The notes under the pieces were generated by a model. It saw only the letters and a program-made list of their open reading frames with translations. It did no database searches and was not told the origin of the DNA. Positions 19,014-26,603 of a stretch of 64,000 bases of DNA are shown one piece after another. Positions within the stretch are counted from its first letter, which is position 1. Every line of letters begins with the position of its first letter. The stretch spans positions 496,001 through 560,000 of the forward strand of contig OZ223205.1 of assembly GCA_965140395.1 (NCBI GenBank), written 5' to 3'. Made by a program: the position numbers and the translations under genes. This DNA comes from Parvibaculum sp002684405. Its GTDB lineage: Bacteria > Pseudomonadota > Alphaproteobacteria > Parvibaculales > Parvibaculaceae.

Positions 19014-20393
19014 ATGTCTCAAGCTGCCCCCTCCAACCAGACCAAGCGCTGGCAGGAAATCGACGCCCGCCATCACCTGCATCCCTTCACCACCCATGCG
19101 GACCTAGCGCAGACCGGCGCCCGCGTGATCACCCGCGCCGAAGGCGTCTATCTCTACGACTCCGAAGGCAAGCGCCTGATCGACGGCATGGCCGGTCTGT
19201 GGTGCGTGCAGGCGGGCTATGGCCGCGAGGAACTCGCCGAAGCCGGCTACAAGGCGCTGAAAGAGCTGCCGTATTACAATGTCTTCTTCCAGACCACGAC
19301 GCCCTATGTGGCCGAGCTTTCCGAAAAGCTCGCCGAGGTCACGCCCAAGGGCATCGACCGTTTCTTCTTCGCCAATTCCGGCTCGGAAGGAAACGACAGC
19401 GCCGTGAAGGCGATCCGCTATTTCTGGAACCTCGAAGGCAAGCCCAACAAGAAGATCTTCATCGCCCGCAAAAAGGCCTATCACGGCGTCACGCTCGCCG
19501 CGGCCTCGCTTTCGGGCCTCACCTCCATGCATCCACAGGCCGACCTGCCGCTGCCGGGCTTCGTCCATGTCGAATGCCCCGACTGGTATGCCGAGGGCGG
19601 CGACATGACGCCGGAGGAATACGGCCTCAAGACTGCAAAGAGCCTTGAAGACAAGATCCTCGAACTCGGCGCGGAAAATGTCGCGGCCTTCGTCGCCGAA
19701 CCCATTCAAGGCGCGGGCGGCCTCATCATCCCGCCCAAGGGCTATTGGGAAGAGATCCAGCGTATCTGCCGCAAATACGATATCCTGCTGCATGTGGACG
19801 AGGTGATCTGCGGCTTCGGACGCACCGGCCAGTGGTTCGGCTCCGACACCTTCGGTATCGAGCCCGACATGATCAACATGGCCAAGGGGCTGTCGTCCGG
19901 CTACCAGCCCATCGCGGCGCTGGGCTTCGGCGAGCGCGTCGGCAACACGCTCTTCAACTCGCCGCAGGAATGGTCCCACGGCTTCACCTATTCGGGCCAC
20001 CCGGTCTGCGCGGCGGTGGCGCTCGCCAATCTCGACCTCATCCAGCGCGAAAAGCTGGTGGAGAAGGCAGGCGGCGAAACCGGCGCCTATTTCCAGAAGA
20101 AGCTCGCCGAGCTGGCCGACCATCCGCTGGTGGGCGAGACGCGCGGCGTCGGCATGCTGGGCGCCATCGAGCTGGTGAAGGACAGGGCGACCCGCACCAA
20201 ATTCCCCGATGACGCCAATGTCGGCGGCCAGTGCCGCAATCATTGCTTCAGGGAAGGTCTCATCATGCGCGCCATCGGCGACACCATGGTGCTAAGCCCG
20301 CCGCTGGTCATCTCGAAAGGCGAAATCGACGAACTCTTCGAGCTCGCCCGCCGCTGCATCGACCTGACGGCGAAGGATCTCGGCGTTCTCTAA
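19014..20393 (+). CDS. Class III aminotransferase, polyamine/putrescine:pyruvate type (SpuC-like)
   Basis: 459-aa omega-amino-acid transaminase. The cofactor lysine is K291 in NMAKGLSSGYQP. DEVICGFGRTG holds the PLP-pyridine aspartate, and FANSGSEGNDSAVK the phosphate-binding loop. GLWCVQAGYGR near the N-terminus is typical of the SpuC/beta-alanine:pyruvate transaminase group. It would convert putrescine or a related amine to an aldehyde with pyruvate as acceptor. With the PuuA- and PuuD-like genes just upstream it suggests a polyamine-use module, although no PuuB oxidase or PuuC aldehyde dehydrogenase is in the window. Confidence 0.87.
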   Translation: MSQAAPSNQTKRWQEIDARHHLHPFTTHADLAQTGARVITRAEGVYLYDSEGKRLIDGMAGLWCVQAGYGREELAEAGYKALKELPYYNVFFQTTTPYVAELSEKLAEVTPKGIDRFFFANSGSEGNDSAVKAIRYFWNLEGKPNKKIFIARKKAYHGVTLAAASLSGLTSMHPQADLPLPGFVHVECPDWYAEGGDMTPEEYGLKTAKSLEDKILELGAENVAAFVAEPIQGAGGLIIPPKGYWEEIQRICRKYDILLHVDEVICGFGRTGQWFGSDTFGIEPDMINMAKGLSSGYQPIAALGFGERVGNTLFNSPQEWSHGFTYSGHPVCAAVALANLDLIQREKLVEKAGGETGAYFQKKLAELADHPLVGETRGVGMLGAIELVKDRATRTKFPDDANVGGQCRNHCFREGLIMRAIGDTMVLSPPLVISKGEIDELFELARRCIDLTAKDLGVL

Positions 20394-20414
20394 GGCCCAA
20401 AAAGCCTCAAAAAA

Positions 20415-20442
20415 CCCCGGCGGACCTTTCTGTCCGCCGGGG
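20415..20442. terminator. Strong hairpin downstream of the SpuC-like gene
   Basis: Eleven-bp perfect stem CCCCGGCGGAC (20415-20425) and GTCCGCCGGGG (20432-20442). The plus-strand 3' flank is AAAACATT, not a T-tract, whereas the minus strand would run into TTTTTTGAGG. As a terminator for the transaminase gene it is atypical; it may act with Rho or as an mRNA-end stabiliser. Confidence 0.6.
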
Positions 20443-20542
20443 AAAACATTCCGAAACCTTTACATCGCATTCTCGTGCCCATGACCGGGCTGCCCGCCCG
20501 CTATTGAGGCCGGGCGGCAAAACCGCGAACGGGGTGACGCGA

Positions 20543-21796
20543 ATGACCGAAATTTCCGCTCAGGGTGCCGCCTCGATGCGGTTCCGGGAGAAGTTTCTCC
20601 TCGTTGTCGCCGCGCTTCTGGCGCTGCTGCTCGCCATGGCCATCGGCCGCCAGATGCTGGTGGAGACCGGCTATACCAACAGCTATGCGGCACTTGCGGA
20701 CGCCTTCCTTCATGGCCGGCTCGATGTCGACAAATGTTTCGACGGCGACTGTGCAAGCTTCAACGGCAAGAACTATGTCGTCTTTCCGCCCGTGCCTGCT
20801 CTGGTCACCATGCCTTTCGTCGCGGTATTCGGGCCCGGCTTCAGCCATTTCATGATCATCGGCCTCGCAGCGACGCTTGCCTCGCTCTGGCTCTGGTGGC
20901 GCATTCTCGAAACGATGGAAGTTCGGCGGGAAACCGCTGTCTGGCTGCTCCTGGCGCTCGCCTTCGCAAGCCCGCTCTTCTACGTCACGCTCCGCACGGA
21001 CAAGGTCTGGTTTTTCGCCCAGAGCATCAACTTCCTGCTGGTCTCGGCGGCATTGCACGAAGTCATGCGAGGGATGAGCCTCGTGCGCGCGGGCCTGTTC
21101 ATCGGCGCCGCCTTTCTCTGTCGGCAGATGTCGATACTGCTTGTGCCATTCCTTTTCGCCCTGTCATTGAAACCGGAGGAACAGCTCATTTCCTTCGGCA
21201 AGGCGCACATCGTGCGAGCCTTGAAACTGGGCCTGCCCGTCGCCGCTGCGGTCGCCGTCTACCTCACCTATAACTGGGTCCGCTTCGGCGATCCGATGGA
21301 GACCGGCTATATCTACATCGCCTCGCCCGATGCAGAGACCTGGTCCCTGATCAATCATCGGCTGACGCATATCGGGCTCTTCTCGAAGGATTATTTCCTT
21401 TTCAATGCCCTCTATCTCTTCGTGCAGGGGTTCCATGTGCAATGGGGCGGGCCGGATCTTCTCGACATGGTCGGCCTCGATCCGATGGGCACCTCGATTA
21501 TCGCGGCAAGCCCCTTTGTTCTGCTGGCCTTCTTCGCACCGGCCAGAAGGCCCGTCATCATCGGTGCGCTCTGCGCCCTGCTGATCGCCGGGGTCACGCT
21601 CTTCTATCACGGCAACGGCTACTCCCAGTACAACACCCAGCGTTTCACGCTGGACTGGATGCCGGTCATGATGTTCGCCTTGGCGCTTGCCGTGAAAGAG
21701 CCGATCCGGCCCGTTTTCGGGCTGCTGGCGACCTATGCGATCGCACTCAACGTGGCGGCCGTCGCCATATTGGCGATTTCGCCGTCCGGGTCGTAA
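20543..21796 (+). CDS. Polytopic membrane protein, possibly GT-C glycosyltransferase-like
   Basis: 417 aa with about ten predicted membrane helices. The first external loop contains YTNSYAALADAFLHGRLDVD and KNYVVFPPVPALVTMP, a pattern seen in integral-membrane GT-C (mannosyltransferase-like) proteins in which an acidic residue in loop 1 is catalytic. I cannot identify the DD/DE pair with confidence, so the activity is unproven. The ATG at 20543 is chosen; the open frame continues upstream but overlaps the previous gene. It stands alone: a hairpin lies before it and the candidate small RNA after it. A lipid-linked sugar transferase or a transporter are both possible. Confidence 0.6.
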   Translation: MTEISAQGAASMRFREKFLLVVAALLALLLAMAIGRQMLVETGYTNSYAALADAFLHGRLDVDKCFDGDCASFNGKNYVVFPPVPALVTMPFVAVFGPGFSHFMIIGLAATLASLWLWWRILETMEVRRETAVWLLLALAFASPLFYVTLRTDKVWFFAQSINFLLVSAALHEVMRGMSLVRAGLFIGAAFLCRQMSILLVPFLFALSLKPEEQLISFGKAHIVRALKLGLPVAAAVAVYLTYNWVRFGDPMETGYIYIASPDAETWSLINHRLTHIGLFSKDYFLFNALYLFVQGFHVQWGGPDLLDMVGLDPMGTSIIAASPFVLLAFFAPARRPVIIGALCALLIAGVTLFYHGNGYSQYNTQRFTLDWMPVMMFALALAVKEPIRPVFGLLATYAIALNVAAVAILAISPSGS

Positions 21797-22013
21797 AGTC
21801 CGGATCGTGAAGCGCCAAATACCCGAGTTTTTCACTGGGTGTGACGCCCTGTCACAGGCCTTTCAGGAAATCCTGGGGTTTTCGTTCTGGCACACAAATT
21901 CGTAAGTCATTGGTTATTAACAATAATTCATGTTACGGCCTTTTTAACTCGAAATTACCGATTACCCATAAATCCCCATTGAAACGCTCAGGCTTGAAGC
22001 CTAAATAATCTCT

Positions 22014-22166
22014 ACAAGGCCGGGACACTTAAAGTTCGCGTCTGGCAAAGCCCCCCGATGCCTCACGCGAAAGTCCTGACCAAGGCGTCGGAATCCCCTC
22101 CCGGCGCCCCCGCGCAAGAAGACGCGCGGTAGCGCCCCGTCTCCCCCCGGCGGGGCGCTACTTTAT
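22014..22166 (+). ncRNA. Candidate trans-acting small RNA with C-rich loops
   Basis: Found in the 470-bp gene-free gap at 21797-22266. A promoter-like TTGAAA (21979-21984), 17-bp spacer and TAAATA (22002-22007) predicts a start near 22014. The transcript would fold into a hairpin with outer stem TTCGCGT/ACGCGAA (22035-22041 with 22065-22071), a second stem CCGCGC/GCGCGG (22110-22115 with 22124-22129), and an 11-bp terminator stem GTAGCGCCCCG/CGGGGCGCTAC (22129-22139 with 22151-22161) followed by TTTAT. Loop 1 holds six C, a single-stranded CCCCTCCC follows at 22095-22102, and the terminator loop holds CTCCCCCC. Such anti-Shine-Dalgarno-like segments are typical of alphaproteobacterial regulatory small RNAs. 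I do not recognise the family. Confidence 0.5.
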
Positions 22167-22266
22167 GCGCCGCGCCGTCCTCGTTTCGATTGCAGGGCGC
22201 ACCTTTTATGCCGCTACCGGTTCCAGCCGCTTTCCGCTTCCCGCCTCGATCTGTATAAGCGAGGCC

Positions 22267-22902
22267 ATGTCTGACGACTTCTATTCCAACGACAATGAGC
22301 CGCCGGGCCAGACCTTCACCATTTCGGATGCCGAACTGGAAGCGCTGGAAGCCGAGCTGCCGATCCTGGCGGGCCTTCGGCGCTTTGCCGAAGAAGCCGT
22401 GAACCTGCCCTGGTTCACCGATCTCGGACGGCCGCTGGACAAGGAAACGCGGGCGCTTGCGCGTTCCTATCTCGACGGGCTCGGCTTTCCCGATGCCGAG
22501 GTTGCGCGCATCCGGAACTGGGAGGAGGCGGCCGACGCGGCCATGACCTTCGACATCGAACCGCTTCAGTGGGAAGCGGAGGAAAGCCTGCGGGCAGCGC
22601 TCGCGGCCGAAGCCGTCGACCGCGTCAGCGAACAGGGCCTCTCCATCGCCATGACGCATGTGAGCGCACTTCTGGGTCAGCGCATGCGCCAGGCAGTCGG
22701 CGACGCCGCCCATTTCTGGGATATCGGCGACGAGGGGCTGTTGAACGCCGCCGCGGGCGCCGCGCTCCAGTCCGCGCATAATGCCGCGCTCGCTCTCATC
22801 GCGGAGGAGGATCACGACCATCCCTTCCGGCGCAAATTCACGCTTTTTGCGCGCGGCCGCTGGCCCATCGGCATTGCCGGGCTTACGCTCAATCTCTTCT
22901 GA
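22267..22902 (+). CDS. Conserved-type protein of unknown function, 211 aa
   Basis: I do not recognise a family. The product is acidic and mostly helical, has no signal peptide or membrane segment, and is rich in Ala and Glu. A few Trp and His residues are clustered (NLPWFTDL, AHFWDIGDEGLL). The ATG at 22267 follows a modest ribosome site (aagcgagg); the open frame upstream runs through the small-RNA terminator and is not credible as coding. It ends 36 bp before exonuclease III on the same strand, so the two may share a transcript. A cytosolic helical protein is all that can be said. Confidence 0.7.
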   Translation: MSDDFYSNDNEPPGQTFTISDAELEALEAELPILAGLRRFAEEAVNLPWFTDLGRPLDKETRALARSYLDGLGFPDAEVARIRNWEEAADAAMTFDIEPLQWEAEESLRAALAAEAVDRVSEQGLSIAMTHVSALLGQRMRQAVGDAAHFWDIGDEGLLNAAAGAALQSAHNAALALIAEEDHDHPFRRKFTLFARGRWPIGIAGLTLNLF

Positions 22903-22938
22903 AACACCCATTCATTTCGAAAACGGAGCCTGTCGCCC

Positions 22939-23745
22939 GTGGAGTTCAAACTCGTAACCTGGAATATCAATTCCGTCCGTCTGCGGATCAACCACGTCGA
23001 GAAACTGCTGGCCGAACATGCGCCCGACGTGCTGTGCCTGCAGGAGATCAAGTGCACCGACGACAACTTCCCCTACAAGGCGCTGAAAAAGGCCGGCTAT
23101 GAGCACATGGCCGTTTGCGGCCAGAAGGGCTATCACGGCGTCGCCACGGTGAGCCGCATTCCCTTCACCGCGACAAGCTCCCGCGAGTTCTGCGAAATGG
23201 GCGACAGCCGCCATGTGTCGGTCGATCTGGACGTGCCGGGCGGCCTGCGGATCCACAATTACTACGTACCCGCCGGCGGCGACGAGCCGGACCCGGAAAA
23301 GAACGAGAAATTCGCGCACAAGCTCAACTTCATGGGTGAGATGCGGGACTGGTACAAAGGCCATCGCAACAAGTCGAAGGCACGCATGGTGCTGGTAGGC
23401 GACCTCAACGTCGCACCGCTCGAGCACGATGTCTGGGGCCACAAGCAGCTTCTGAAAGTCGTCAGCCACACGCCCGTCGAGGTCGATCTGCTGAACGAGG
23501 TCATGGCGTCCCACAACTGGGTCGACGTCATGCGCCAGTTCGTGCCGGAGCATGAAAAGCTTTATTCCTGGTGGAGCTATCGCGCCAAGGATTGGGAAGC
23601 GTCCAACCGCGGCCGCCGCCTAGACCACATCTGGGTCACACCGGCTCTCGCCGACGCACCGACATCCATGCAGGTTCTGAAAGAAGCGAGAGGATGGGAG
23701 CGGGCCTCCGATCATGCGCCGGTAATCGCGACGCTGCGGCTCTAG
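22939..23745 (+). CDS. xthA: Exodeoxyribonuclease III (AP endonuclease)
   Basis: 268-aa member of the ExoIII/APE1 family, close to the usual length. Catalytic segments are present in order: TWNINSVR, LQEIKC (metal Glu), YYVPAGGDE (Tyr), VGDLNVAP (Asp and Asn), RLDHIWV (Asp) and ASDHAPV (terminal His). It cuts abasic sites and removes 3' blocks in base-excision repair. The start is GTG at 22939 behind an acggag ribosome site. It closes the ftsK-lolA-(puu)-xthA neighbourhood often found in Hyphomicrobiales. Confidence 0.95.
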   Translation: MEFKLVTWNINSVRLRINHVEKLLAEHAPDVLCLQEIKCTDDNFPYKALKKAGYEHMAVCGQKGYHGVATVSRIPFTATSSREFCEMGDSRHVSVDLDVPGGLRIHNYYVPAGGDEPDPEKNEKFAHKLNFMGEMRDWYKGHRNKSKARMVLVGDLNVAPLEHDVWGHKQLLKVVSHTPVEVDLLNEVMASHNWVDVMRQFVPEHEKLYSWWSYRAKDWEASNRGRRLDHIWVTPALADAPTSMQVLKEARGWERASDHAPVIATLRL

Positions 23746-24047
23746 GCTGTGGGGCAGCCCTTATTATAGGGGGATGCCGTCTCGGTGCCCGCTCCTGGGG
23801 TTCCTCACGTCCAGCCGGTTTTTGACGCCAAATAGGGGGAAAGCGCCACCCGGTTCTTATTAGGGTGAGGCCCCTAAAGTAGGGTATTCGCCCTAGACGC
23901 GCAAGCCCGGATTTTGGCCGGTTTCCGCTAATGACAAGTTTGTGAATTAGCGCCGAAACTGGCACAAATGAGGGAAGCTCGGGCCCGGCCGCGCGCGGCG
24001 TGATCCGCACCGGACACAGGGCGGATAACAAAAGCAAGAAAATCCCC
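23746..24047. promoter_or_regulatory. Upstream region of the TetR gene with an operator-like array
   Basis: A 302-bp gap without a gene. It holds two copies of the dyad TAGGG-N6-CCCTA: 23861-23876 (extended to TTAGGG-N6-CCCTAA at 23860-23877) and 23880-23895, centred 19 bp apart. A reversed form CCCT-N6-AGGG lies at 23758-23771. Two in-phase dyads close to a TetR gene look like cooperative operator sites, most simply for autoregulation. They lie about 150-190 bp before the start codon, so the mRNA leader may be long. Confidence 0.45.
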
Positions 24048-24671
24048 ATGGCACCCAAGACCAAGGACAGAATTGTTTCCAGCAGCCTGAAGCTCTTCAA
24101 CGAGCTGGGCTATGACGCGGTCACCACCGCGCGGATCGCAGAGGAAGTGGGCATCTCGGAGGGCAATCTCTGGTACCACTTCCGCACCAAGCGCGACCTC
24201 GTGCGCGCACATCAGCTTGCGCTCTTCGCCCAGATCGACAAGCGCAACGCGATCGACAGCTCGCCCGAAACCGTCCTGGAGGACTATGCGCGCTATAATC
24301 GCGTAATGTTCGAGGAGGTCTGGGCCTATCAGTATCTCTATCGCGATCAGGCCGAATATGGGCGCGCGTCGCCGGATCTCGAAAGCCGCATCTCAAGCAT
24401 CTACGACATGACCACCCGGGCGGTGATCGTCTTTCTGCATGACATGATCGAGGCGGGACATCTCACCCTGCCGGAAGACGAGCTGGTGCCACTCGCCGAC
24501 AATGTCTGGATGGTGGTGCGGTACTGGCCAAGCTTCCTGCGCGAAACGCGCAATATTCTCAAGCTCGACAAGGCAGCGCTCAACGCGGGCATCCGCCACC
24601 ATTTCGCACTGTTCGAAACGCATCTGAGCCAGCAGGCGCGGGACTTCTTCGAAAAAAACGGCTACGCCTGA
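24048..24671 (+). CDS. TetR/AcrR-family transcriptional regulator
   Basis: 207 aa. The N-terminal helix-turn-helix is plain: RIVSSSLKLFNELGYDAVTTARIAEEVGISEGNLWYHF, in which TTARIAEEVGISEGNLWYHF is the recognition part. The C-terminal ligand domain (about residues 75-200) has several aromatic residues (YQYLY, VVRYW). Regulators of this type bind small ligands, here perhaps an acyl-CoA, because two thioesterase genes adjoin it. The ATG at 24048 is chosen as the family start; an upstream in-frame codon would add 16 residues. Its 3' end overlaps the convergent PaaI-type thioesterase gene by 10 bp. It probably controls itself through the dyads upstream. Confidence 0.9.
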   Translation: MAPKTKDRIVSSSLKLFNELGYDAVTTARIAEEVGISEGNLWYHFRTKRDLVRAHQLALFAQIDKRNAIDSSPETVLEDYARYNRVMFEEVWAYQYLYRDQAEYGRASPDLESRISSIYDMTTRAVIVFLHDMIEAGHLTLPEDELVPLADNVWMVVRYWPSFLRETRNILKLDKAALNAGIRHHFALFETHLSQQARDFFEKNGYA

Positions 24672-25174
24672 GTGGCTTTTTCCGTCTCGCCCGCCTTCTT
24701 TTCCTTCCGCTTCAGCGTCACGAATGTCGCCGTGGAACTCGCGGTCGCCAGCAGCGTTCCGTCCGGCGCGTAAAGCTCGCCTTCCACAAAGCCGACCGAC
24801 TTGCCTTTCTTGATGACCCGCCCCCGGCCATAGATGCGGCCCGGCCGCGCGGCATTGAGCATGGAGACCTTGAGCTCCAGCGTCGGGCTGATCTGACCCC
24901 ACTCCAGATCGAGACCGACGGCCAGGCTCATCACATCGTCCAGCATCGCCGCGACCATGCCGCCCTGAATGCCGCCCCAGAGATTGCAAAGCTGCTCGCC
25001 GGCCTCGAACAGCACGTCGACGGTCAGCGCCTCCCGGCTCACATCGATGATGTGGAGCCCCAGATACTCGCTCGCGGGCGCCCGGCGCTTATAGAGTGCC
25101 TGAATATTCGGCGGCCAGTCGGCCTTGGGCTCTCCCGCCGGCTCACCCCATTGCGGCGCATCAGTCTTCGTCAT
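24662..25174 (-). CDS. PaaI-family hotdog thioesterase
   Basis: 170-aa single-hotdog protein. The central helix region LWGGIQGGMVAAMLDDVMSLA is the PaaI signature, with IQGG in place of the usual HGG and the catalytic acid provided by the Asp of LDDVM. It probably hydrolyses a medium-chain or aromatic acyl-CoA in the cytosol. Its start overlaps the end of the upstream cyclic-nucleotide-binding gene by 14 bp, so they are translationally coupled. The C-terminal tail is Lys/Glu-rich. The missing histidine means that activity should not be taken for granted. Confidence 0.85.
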   Translation of the reverse strand: MTKTDAPQWGEPAGEPKADWPPNIQALYKRRAPASEYLGLHIIDVSREALTVDVLFEAGEQLCNLWGGIQGGMVAAMLDDVMSLAVGLDLEWGQISPTLELKVSMLNAARPGRIYGRGRVIKKGKSVGFVEGELYAPDGTLLATASSTATFVTLKRKEKKAGETEKATQA

Positions 25175-25688
25175 CGGGACCGCTCCCCTCCCCTTGTTCT
25201 TTTGCCGTCGCCCGCGAGACGCGGGTGACCGGTTTTGTCGAACCGAGCCGCGCCTTCAAACGCCACAGATCGTCCTGCAACTCGTCCAGCCGATCGGCCA
25301 TATGCGCCGTGACAAGCTGCCCCATCTCCGGAAATTCCGAAATGAGCCTGTGAAACGTGTCGCGCCGCAGCCGGACCGCTTGAAGGGCGGTCACCGCGCG
25401 GGTCGTCGCTTCCCAGGATCTGGGCTCGATCAGGGCCGTTTCGCCGATGAGGTCTCCGCTGTCAAGCCTGAGCGCCCGGCGTTCGCCTCGTTCCTCGAGA
25501 AACATTACCGCTTCGCCCTCCAGCACCAGAAGCGCGCCGTCGGCGGGTGTTCCCGCCTCGCAAACAGTCGCGCCCGGCGCAAAGGAGAGCGCTTCGGCGG
25601 AAAAGGCGATCACTTCCAGTCTCACCCTGTCGAAACGGGAAAACAGGGCGTGACGCCGCAGCTTGCTGACGATGGTCTCCAGGCTCAT
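25161..25688 (-). CDS. Cyclic nucleotide-binding domain protein without a DNA-binding domain
   Basis: 175 aa. Residues about 12-130 form one CRP-type cNMP-binding beta-roll: HALFSRFD start, EAGTPADGALLVLEGEA, GDLIGETALIEPRSWEATTRA as the phosphate-binding cassette, then the C-helix. The rest is a helix and a charged tail (to EGSGPDDED) with no winged helix, so it is not a complete CRP/FNR regulator. It could modulate the coupled thioesterase or a partner kinase. In the cassette, R then S-W-E-A-T-T replaces the typical RxAT(V/A) pattern, which leaves nucleotide binding plausible but unproven. It diverges from the next thioesterase gene. Confidence 0.85.
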   Translation of the reverse strand: MSLETIVSKLRRHALFSRFDRVRLEVIAFSAEALSFAPGATVCEAGTPADGALLVLEGEAVMFLEERGERRALRLDSGDLIGETALIEPRSWEATTRAVTALQAVRLRRDTFHRLISEFPEMGQLVTAHMADRLDELQDDLWRLKARLGSTKPVTRVSRATAKEQGEGSGPDDED

Positions 25689-25838
25689 GGGGGCAGCATA
25701 AAGCGTCGCGGCGGAATGTGGATACCGGTTTTCGGCAGAGGCTCGCGAGAGGACAAGAGCCGTCCTGTTTGCGCTCCGGCAGGGGCCCGGCTAAGAAAGC
25801 GGGAGCGATTTCAGCCCCGACAGCACGGACCCGGTACA

Positions 25839-26312
25839 GTGCCAGAAAACAAGAACGATACGATCCGATGGGACTGGCCTCAGCCCTACATCCATGAGGT
25901 GGAGGTGCAGCCCCAGCACATCGACGATTTTCAGCACACGAATAATGTCGTCTACCTCACCTGGATGGCCAAGACCGCCTGGGAGCACTCCAAGGCACTG
26001 GGACTCGACTTCGAGGCCTATGCGTCTGTCAATCGCGGCATGGTGGTCCGCCGTCATGAACTCGAATATCTGGGCGCGAGCCATGAGGGCGACCGGATAT
26101 GGGTCGCAACATGGATTACGGGAAACGATGGAAAAATTCGCCTGCGCCGCCGCTTTCAGATGGTCCATGCGGGAACCGGCAAGACGCTGCTGCGCGGCCT
26201 TACCGACTTCGTCTGCATCAACATCGAAACGGGCAGGCCCACCAGAATGCCGGAAAATTATGTCACCACCTATGCGCTGACGGTGGACGAGGCATCGCGC
26301 GAAACCTTCTGA
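25839..26312 (+). CDS. Acyl-CoA thioesterase, 4HBT (YbgC/FadM-like) family
   Basis: About 157 aa. The hotdog-fold opening EVEVQPQHIDDFQHTNNVVYLTWM matches the D-x-x-x-H-x-N-N-x-x-Y-x-x-W active-site pattern of 4HBT enzymes. The frame is open far upstream, but the first sensible start is GTG at 25839, about 20 residues before the first motif, so the N-terminus is inferred. It diverges from the cNMP-binding gene and lies in a cluster with TetR and PaaI-type genes, suggesting a small acyl-CoA-related unit. The natural substrate is not evident. Confidence 0.82.
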   Translation: MPENKNDTIRWDWPQPYIHEVEVQPQHIDDFQHTNNVVYLTWMAKTAWEHSKALGLDFEAYASVNRGMVVRRHELEYLGASHEGDRIWVATWITGNDGKIRLRRRFQMVHAGTGKTLLRGLTDFVCINIETGRPTRMPENYVTTYALTVDEASRETF

Positions 26313-26424
26313 CCGCCCCTCTCCACTGCCCCATGCGGCGAATTGCCATCTGCACATTGGAAGCAGAAAAAGTCATTTACTCGGAAACACCCGATCAACT
26401 GGTTTTCCGAAAGGCCCACGAGTA

Positions 26425-26589
26425 ATGGACCGTCCCGATTCCCTGACCCTTTTTTGCGTCAATCTTCTGCTGGCACTATTGATTGCCGTCTATTTCTTCG
26501 GCGCGAGCGCACTGCTCGTCTTTGCGCTGATCGCCACGCCCATCGCACTTGGCATCATCATCACGCTGTCACTGACCGTTTCGGCCTGA
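26425..26589 (+). CDS. Small hydrophobic membrane protein, 54 aa
   Basis: The short frame reads MDRPDSLTLFCVNLLLALLI and continues through two hydrophobic stretches (about residues 8-24 and 29-52) with almost no charged residues after Asp5. It starts 112 bp after the thioesterase stop and has a gaaagg sequence about 10 bases before the ATG. It is followed closely by the convergent response-regulator gene. The composition is typical of small membrane proteins and not of random GC-rich frames, but conservation is unknown. No function can be assigned. Confidence 0.55.
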   Translation: MDRPDSLTLFCVNLLLALLIAVYFFGASALLVFALIATPIALGIIITLSLTVSA

Positions 26590-26603
26590 CCTGACAAAGG
26601 CCC

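Noticed and set aside
21797..22266. 6S RNA as the identity of the small RNA candidate
   Set aside because: The size fits, but the predicted fold is three separate hairpins with C-rich loops, not one long rod with a central bubble.
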